A DNA stretch of 64,000 nt from positions 1-64,000 of the forward strand of contig CAKKTI010000044.1 of the NCBI GenBank assembly GCA_920105805.1, written 5' to 3'. Positions 57,742-64,000 of the stretch are shown piece after piece (the first letter of the stretch is position 1; each line of letters begins with the position of its first letter). Made by a program: the position numbers and the translations under genes. The stretch is from Condylostoma magnum. Its lineage: Eukaryota > Ciliophora > Heterotrichea > Heterotrichida > Condylostomatidae. Under the pieces are notes generated by a model that ran no database searches, was not told the origin of the DNA, and saw nothing but the letters and a program-made list of their open reading frames with translations.

Positions 57742-60048
57742 TCAATTTTGCTTTCCTCCATATCTCTCTCTCAGTCTAACAACTTCCTCATCAGTAATTT
57801 TTTTGAAAATAGGAGAAATCTAACCGATTTTATGCCCTTCCTTTAACTGCTGTAGTAAAATAGTAGGATCATTGGCTTCTAAAATTGTTTTAAGCAAAAC
57901 CTCATCCTACTCTGTTCTTTCTAAATTAAGTTGGTGATATAACTTTGCACTAAATTGTGGGATAAAAGGCTCAAATAAGCACGCAGCCACTCTTAGCAAA
58001 TTAACAGTTAAGTTTAGTATGCTATTAGTTCTCTATATATCCGTTTTAGCCATTTCCCATAGCTTTACTTCCTGTAAGTATTTATTAAGTAGTGAGCAGT
58101 ACTCCAGGCAAATCATCAGTGATGACTTTATACGGATTTATTCCATTTCCTCATCATAGCTTTATATCAGTTAATAAGCATTGGACAGTAACTCCATTTC
58201 TTATTCTTGCAATTCACCTAAAGCAGGAACAGTGGATCCTAATTTCTCTAAAAACTTTAAAACTCTGTTGCATACATTTCCTACGTTTGCTAGAAGCTGA
58301 TTGTTGTTCTTTGCGGCAAAATCATCCCAACTGAAAACAGTATCGGAGACCTCAGGGCGATTAGCGAGTAAGTAAAATCTATAAACTTCGGCATTTATAC
58401 CAGATTCTATTGCTCCATCTCCAAAAATGCCAACTCCTTCGGTTTTACTGAATTTTCCACCTTCATAATTCAAATACTCCGTAGTAGAAATCTTATGTAT
58501 TAAAGTAAATCTGTCATTCGTGCCTATTAAACTGCAAGGGAAGATAACAGTATGGAATGGTACATTGTCCTTTCCCATAAACTGAACTAATTGAACATTA
58601 TCAGGATTTTTCCACCAAGACTCCCATTAATCGGTATAATTTGCTGTAATACTCAAATATCCTATAGGAGCGTCAAACCATACATAAAACACCTTTTCCT
58701 CAAATCCGGGCACAGGTATAGGAGTTCCCCATTTTAAATCTCTTGTAATACACCTAGGCCTAAGCCCGTCTCTAATCCAAGTCTATGTAATTTTCTAGCA
58801 ATTATTACTCCAGCCCCCAAGCTTAGAACTCTACTCAATCCAAGCTTCTAAATTATCCTTGATTTCAGGTAAATTTAAGAAAATGTGGTGAGATTATCTT
58901 TCAACCGGGGTTGATCCACAAAGTAAGCACTTCGGATCAATTAACTCAGTAGGATTTAACAAGGACCCACACTTATCACACTGATCCCCCCTGGCTTAAG
59001 ACCCACACTCACTCTTAGGACAAGTTCCCAAAACATACCGATCAGCTAGAAATCTGTTGCAAGATTCACAAAAGGTCTGCTGTACATCATCTTCAAATGT
59101 GAACCCGTTTTCTTATAGCTTCCTGAAAATATCCTAAGTTATTGTAGTTTAATGTGGAGTTGTGGTTCTGCCGAATATCTCAAAATCTATATTAAACCAC
59201 TCGTATATGTCTCTATGTATTGCAAAGAACTTATCGCATATTTCTTTAGGGGATAATCCTTCTTTTATTGCTTTGGTTTCAGTAGCTGTACCATACTCAT
59301 CAGTTCCACAGATATAAATGACATTGTGGCCTCTAAGTCTGCAGTATCTCGCATATACGTCTGCTGAAAGGACACAGCCTATTATGTTTCCTAAGTGGGG
59401 CACATTGTTGACATAAGGAAGAGCACTAGTTACTAGTATATTACGTCTGTCTGGTTAGGGTAGCACTGGGTCTCGTCTAACTCTTTGCAATTTAGCCTCT
59501 TTTTGGTAATTTTGCACTTATTAGTAAACTGCTTTAGACTTTTCACCTAGATAGACCTAAGCATTATCATATTCCAGTGTAAAGTTGCCTAAGAAGTTCT
59601 TCAAACCTGTATACCTTTTTAATAGCCAAGTGTTTTTCTTAAATAAAGGCTGAAGATAGCAAAAAGCTAGTATATCTGATGAGTTCGGATTATCTCCGAA
59701 TATATATTTTCCTTAGATCTAAGAGTTAAGATAGCCTAAGTGCTCGAATAACTGTGTATTTGACTTAACACTTTGCTCACTTTGCACTTATGGCTTCATG
59801 TTATATATCAATCATTCTGACAACTCTAAATCACTTAAATTTTCGTAATTACTCTGAGATAAAGCAAATCTACATATTGACAGCTCACCTTTTATATGTA
59901 TAAGATTACCTGACCAATCTCTTTCATCTAGCTGAAGCTAAACTAAAGGAACTGACTACATACTTTTACTAAAACGCATCCCTGTTAAATTCAAAGCCAT
60001 TACACAAGCCCGAACACTTTCTCTTACTGCTGGATATATAAGCTTCAT
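57742..60048 (-). CDS. Methionyl-tRNA synthetase, cytosolic type
   Basis: About 768 residues. An N-terminal GST-C-like region (residues 1-170, as in eukaryotic MARS1) precedes the class-I catalytic core: HIGH-type VPHLGN near residue 216, [14 protein letters not shown], the zinc knuckle CDKCGSLL ... CLLC, and the KMSKS-type loop KFSKT at about 532. The anticodon-binding helical domain and the ending [10 protein letters not shown] follow. Charges tRNA-Met. Stop TGA 57744-57742, with TAA 57726 and 57720 as alternatives. The start is only 14 nt from the divergent gene's ATG. Confidence 0.95.
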
Positions 60049-60062
60049 ATTTAATTATGTAA

Positions 60063-60818
60063 ATGGAGCACCCTAGAATAATACCTAGCCAAATAGTGTA
60101 GGAAAAACATGAAAATGAGAAATTCTAAAATCAAGTATAGCAGATTTAATAGTCTGTGACTTAATTGAACTAAGAAAGTAGGAAAAAGCAGGAATAGAAT
60201 ATAGAGTATTAAACTAAGGGTTAGATTAAGGATAAATTTTCGAATCAGAGCACATATAACACCTCTAGTTTTGAAAGCTCAAGATTTTAGTATTAACCTA
60301 ATTCTAATACAGCAAGCTTTAATCAAAACTCCTCTGAAAGCTATATATAGTATAATTTAGAGTAATAAATAGAATAACTTAAAACACTGTGCACTTAATA
60401 GGCTAGCATGATAGATTACTGTATGAGTTAAATTATTAACTTATAAGAAGATAATCAGAGGCTGTAGCAAAGATTGTATTAATTAAGACTTGAAGGATTT
60501 ACAGATGAGAGCATGGTTATGAGAAGAAATACTTTAGAATCATAATTTGATGGGCCTAGTCCTATTTTATCGCCTTAAATTGAAAAAAATAACGGTCTTT
60601 AACCATTTTCTCTTTTTGGTGACTTATCATCTCTAGACGATGATTCTGGGTTCTTATCCGATCATTTTTAAGAAGTAAACACAGAAACTAAAAAGTTCAA
60701 GGACTTTTAGTAGAAGGGCATAGTAATAGCTCATATGGATCTACTTAAAAACATAAAGAACATAATAGCTAGATGGGAAATGGACGCAATTTTAGGAAGT
60801 CATTTTATACCAATTTAA
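60063..60818 (+). CDS. Gln-rich coiled-coil hypothetical protein
   Basis: 251 residues, unrecognised. Ser/Asn/Gln-rich first half (FSNQSTYNTSSFESSRFQ), then a coiled coil (MSQIINLQEDNQRLQQRLYQ) and acidic stretch (FGDLSSLDDDSGFLSDHF). It ends with TAA 60816-60818, 9 nt from the beta-helix gene's TGA. The start ATG 60063 is supported by a continuous frame into the coiled coil and lies 14 nt from the MetRS ATG on the other strand. Confidence 0.6.
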
Positions 60819-60827
60819 TTAATAACA

Positions 60828-62468
60828 TCATAATAATTGGCAGCCTTTGTTTCCGCATACAGACTTTTTTTGTTTGTAAAGTGAACCCCAGTTACCTCCT
60901 ACGTCTCCTTATACTTAAGCCTTGTCAAGAATTTGTAATATGTCATTGCTTTCCTCGTCTAGTGAAACTGCTGTTTGCCCATTGTCTTAAATTTAGGTTT
61001 CTATTATTTTACAGTAAAGTTTTTGTAGTAAAATCCCACTTTAAGTATTTAAAAATATTTCGCAGTTTTATAATTGCAGTTAGCTTTATTCAGTTAACGT
61101 ATTATTCTAAGCAAAAATACCGTTTTTATTCTCGAAAATTCTTGAACTTCCTATTTCAATTTACCCTCTATAATAGTTTTATATGTCTATTCCATTTCCC
61201 TCATTTCTAAAAATTTCGCATTTCCTAATAGAAATTATATCCTCAATATCATCCTATCAATGGCCTCCTGAGATAATTATTCCTCCTAATTAATTCCCAG
61301 ATATCTCGTTATTAAGAATATCGCAAAAAGTGTCATATATATATAATCCATAGCCCTTTTGTTAGTTGTTAAACTTATTATTTCATATATTTACCTAACA
61401 TCCAAATACCTTTTAAATTCATGCACCAGCTGCCTTATTCAAATTAAATTCATTTCCATGTAATCTTAAGCTTTATAATCCAATATGCTTCACTAAAATC
61501 CCAAATTAGCTATTAGAATTAAATTTATTATCTTTTATCAGGAATTCAGACATTATTTTTACTTCGCTTTTACCTTAAATAAACACTCCACATTTGCTAT
61601 TATGTGATATATCATTACTTTCCATTTACAAGGTTCTTAGTCCTTACTATTCACTGTATATAATATCTATTCCATTACCCTAAGAATATTCAATAATAGT
61701 ATTTTTAATCTTTAAACCTCTGGGGTTGTAGCAATAGATGCTTGATTCCTTTTATCCGCTGAAGTAGCAAAGATCAATGTTTAAATTACTGTTAATCCCT
61801 GCTCTAACCACTTGACTAAACTGTGAAATATTGCATGATATTATATTAACAATACTATCGAACTCTTAATAATCATTAGGGTTTAAATCAAAGCAAATAT
61901 CCTAAGCCTTATTTTATATATTATTATCATTGCTTTGAATCATACAGTCTCTTACATCAAGAACTATTCCACCGTTTGATACATTAAATAAAGATTAGCT
62001 CCTTTTAGGAAACTCAATTGCCATTTCAGATATACAGACTTTATTCACTTATCCTTCTATACATTCAAAGGTAATTTAGCCTTCCTCAACTACTAGAACA
62101 GTCCCTGGCACTCCTTGTAAACTTACTCTGAAAGGAATCAAAAGCTCTTAAACTATAATCAGTTCAGCTGGTAGTATTATATTGGTATCTTAAGGCTAGC
62201 TCTCGATGAATTATTATCAATTTTATTCCTCACTGTTATTCTAATTTAGCATATTTTAAAATGACATTGAAATAGAAAATTAATCAGAGTTTCTAATTTC
62301 AGCACTTGTATGGGATTAGGACGATAGAAGATTCTTTGATTAACTGATTGATGAACATATATTTGAGGCTGAATTTCGCTGTTTCAAGTTGTTGGATTTT
62401 ACTGAAATTGTATTTCTTGCTATTTTACGCTCAATATTTGACAAAAATTGACTTGTACTTATAGACAT
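60828..62468 (-). CDS. Right-handed beta-helix repeat protein (SHCBP1-like)
   Basis: 546 residues. From about residue 170 on there are regular beta-helix rungs with the pattern N-x-I-x2-N-x3-G-I/V-x-I: IEYSQGNGIDII, NDISHNSKCGVFIQG, NKFNSNSQFGILV, NEISGNQLGGIIISG, CEIFRNEGNGIDI, SRIFENKNGIFAQ and CEIFLNTQSGILL. Such folds occur in pectate lyases and in SHCBP1-type cytosolic scaffolds; no signal peptide is seen, so the latter fits better. The stop is TGA 60830-60828. The ATG is 5 nt from the divergent gene's ATG. Confidence 0.82.
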
Positions 62469-62473
62469 TTTAA

Positions 62474-63058
62474 ATGTTTTATTTGGGACCCAAAAGATAA
62501 AATAGATAAGAAAATTTAAATAGAAGGCTAGCTTCAAGTACTTAATAACTGTATGATATTTAACCGGTGTAAATTAATAAAAACTTTAAGATTCCTATAA
62601 GACTAAACCTGAGTCACTATAAAAGGAACAAACTCCCTATAGTACCTAAGTCTAAAACAAGCCAAGTAAGCCCACTTAAATCATATAAATTTCATTCAAT
62701 ATAAAAAGAAGCAGTTGATATATTGAAATGCTTTTCTTAAAGTAAACAATAAATTAAATCTTCATAACCTTTTAAACAAAATTACGGGGAATAGCAATCC
62801 AGAAATATAGAAATTCAAACAGTTGAGGAAGAATTTGATTAATTAATGGAAATGCAAGATGAGTCCTTGTATTATAAAGCAAGATAGTAGTAAAGATTTG
62901 ACATTTAGAGTCATAAGCCAAATGAAATTATATAAAAGTACTAAATTAGAAGAAAGATTATTGATAATGATGTATTCAGTTATTAGTTTAATAACCTCTA
63001 TATTTAATTCAGCTGTTGTAAATTTTTTAGCTTTAAAACAATTATAAGAGCCTTATAA
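62474..63058 (+). CDS. Basic hypothetical protein
   Basis: About 194 residues, basic N-terminal half (KSKTSQVSPLKSYKF), acidic patch (TVEEEFDQLMEMQDES), then helical. No domain seen. Stop TAA 63056-63058; later TAA codons to 63100 are alternatives. It is divergent from the beta-helix gene with a 5-nt gap and convergent with the small gene at 63157. Confidence 0.55.
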
Positions 63059-63156
63059 TTATTAAAGCACTTAAAGTAATATAATCAAATAACGTAATAA
63101 ACCCAAACATCATTTTCCCTTATTTAAACAAACAATTTTAAAGTAATTTCATTATT

Positions 63157-63339
63157 TCACATAGGAGTTCGTTCAATCCATTCAGTAGGGGGTAATGGTA
63201 ATTCCCTTGGATCAGGCGATTCTACCACAGTTTCCTCCTCACTATTATTCAATGCATTTTAAGGTGCAGGGCTTACATTTTTCTACTTGCGCTTTTAATT
63301 CTACCTTTTACCTCGTCTATACTTATATCTATCCATCAT
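63157..63339 (-). CDS. Very small basic/proline-containing protein
   Basis: 60 residues starting MMDRYKYRRGKRQNQKRKQKN and ending LPLPPTEWIERTPM. The C-terminal PLPPTEWIERTPM looks constrained but I do not recognise it. It ends TGA 63159-63157, or at TAA near 63125 if that TGA is Trp. Basic head suggests nucleic-acid or ribosome contact (inference). Confidence 0.5.
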
Positions 63340-63383
63340 CTAAATAATTAAAATTTACAAACGTGTTAAAATAAGAATCATAA

Positions 63384-64000
63384 ATGGAGAAATTACTACA
63401 GATAATGAAAGGTGAATCTCCAGATGAAGTAGTCAACTAATGGAAAGTATAAGATGAATCTCCAGCAGATTTAACAGAATTGGCTAGGTAAGATTACTCT
63501 CTGATACCCTAACTAATAATTAACCATAACTTTGTGTTGCAGAACTGGGAAGGTGTTCTAGACATTATTTTATAGTAAGCTATTACCAAATCGTCAAAAC
63601 TGTTATAGCGGCTCATAGAGTTCAAAGGGTTTCAACTTCTTCCACATAATATCGAGCGGATTTTAGATGTACTGTTCCAAATCAAAGTCAATAAAAAGCT
63701 ATTAAGGCCATATATATCCTCGTTGAAACACATGAAAATATAGCAGCAAAGCTAACTTGCGCCTTAAATTCACTTGACTGGGTTGTTGCTTTATTATACA
63801 AAAACTGTTCCAAGGGTAAAGGACTCTAAAATGCTTCCAATTTTAAACTTCTTTTTGTAATCAGGACTCACAAACAAGCACAAATTAGCTTTTGAAATAT
63901 CATCTGATATAGTACTTTAATGAACTTCTAGTCTTATCGATAATTCAGAGGAAAATCTAGATTTAAGTGCTACACAACAATTAATAAATCAGCACATATC
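63384..64000 (+). CDS. Helical-repeat protein, 3' end outside window
   Basis: At least 205 residues; runs off the window. Alpha-helical throughout (LLQIMKGESPDEVVNQWK; LARQDYSLIPQLIINHNF; NIERILDVLFQIKVNKK; LAFEISSDIVLQW). The pattern suggests an armadillo/HEAT-like solenoid, perhaps a phosphatase regulatory type, but no family is certain. The same frame stays good to the last base. 44 nt from the divergent small gene. Confidence 0.6.

Noticed and set aside
60773-61210. Plus-strand hydrophobic 145-residue frame
   Set aside because: Antisense to the beta-helix gene, whose rungs run through this interval.
63674-63687. Another possible 14-nt GT-AG intron (GTTCCAAATCAAAG) in the last gene
   Set aside because: Excision moves to a frame that looks attractive for about 60 residues, but the unspliced frame is as good or better to the window end. 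It shows how easily any frame can look coding in this code.
1-64000. Karyorelict code (table 27: only TGA terminates) or Tetrahymena-type code 6
   Set aside because: Code 6 is excluded by TGA at conserved Trp sites. Code 27 is disfavoured because PLD, NMD3, NMNAT and others have TAA/TAG but no in-frame TGA near their C-termini.
1-64000. Mobile elements, virus-like elements, rRNA, telomeric repeats
   Set aside because: I saw no transposase, reverse transcriptase, capsid-type or integrase motifs, no terminal repeats and no telomere arrays in the window.

Overview
The window reads as a compact somatic (macronuclear) stretch of a ciliate in which all three stop codons are also sense codons. Conserved proteins (axonemal dynein, NMD3, methionyl-tRNA synthetase, hormone-sensitive-lipase-like esterase, VPS25, a DHHC enzyme) stay open and alignable only if TAA and TAG are read as Gln and TGA as Trp. 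The same genes end at TAA, TAG or TGA next to the neighbouring gene. This is the Condylostoma-type code (NCBI table 28), so a heterotrich ciliate close to Condylostoma is the best inference. Karyorelict code 27 fits less well, because many genes have only TAA or TAG at their 3' end.

About 50 genes are packed on both strands, nearly all without introns. Layout: 1-9.4 kb dynein heavy chain (partial), MitoPLD/Zucchini-like phospholipase, NMD3, twin-CX9C protein, EF-hand protein. 9.4-18.4 kb Gln-rich protein, membrane protein, then a minus-strand run of SAM-cyclin Y, START-domain protein, protein kinase and lipase/esterase. 18.5-29.8 kb NMNAT-like enzyme, a 1.26-kilo-residue Gln/Lys-rich protein, ARB2-like protein, MGCC-starting protein, Sfi1-like centrin-binding protein, coiled-coil protein, IQ protein, VPS25. 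29.9-41.4 kb four-TM repeat protein, RING, DHHC, SGRD-repeat protein, USP, HAD phosphatase, CDC25, tRNA-Lys, double cyclic-nucleotide-binding protein. 41.5-64 kb F-BAR-TBC protein, a Venus-flytrap receptor, a 17-repeat LNR secreted protein, SMI1/KNR4 protein, a protein with a globin-like C-terminus, Chibby, MetRS, a beta-helix protein and several unknowns.

No operon-level metabolic theme is visible. Many genes are ciliary or basal-body related (dynein, Sfi1-like, Chibby, IQ, SGRD protein), as expected for a ciliate. The most unusual structural feature is gene packing. Tandem genes are separated by 2-25 nt, and some stops overlap the next ATG as TAATG. Divergent starts can be 5-14 nt apart, and convergent stops touch or overlap. 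One gene seems to carry a 14-nt intron.

Limits: with no dedicated stop codon every frame is open, so ORF length is not evidence. Calls rest on protein families, codon periodicity and fit to neighbours. Exact stop codons are often ambiguous among clustered TAA/TAG/TGA, and this is noted where it matters. I saw no transposon, retroelement, virus-like element, CRISPR array or rRNA.
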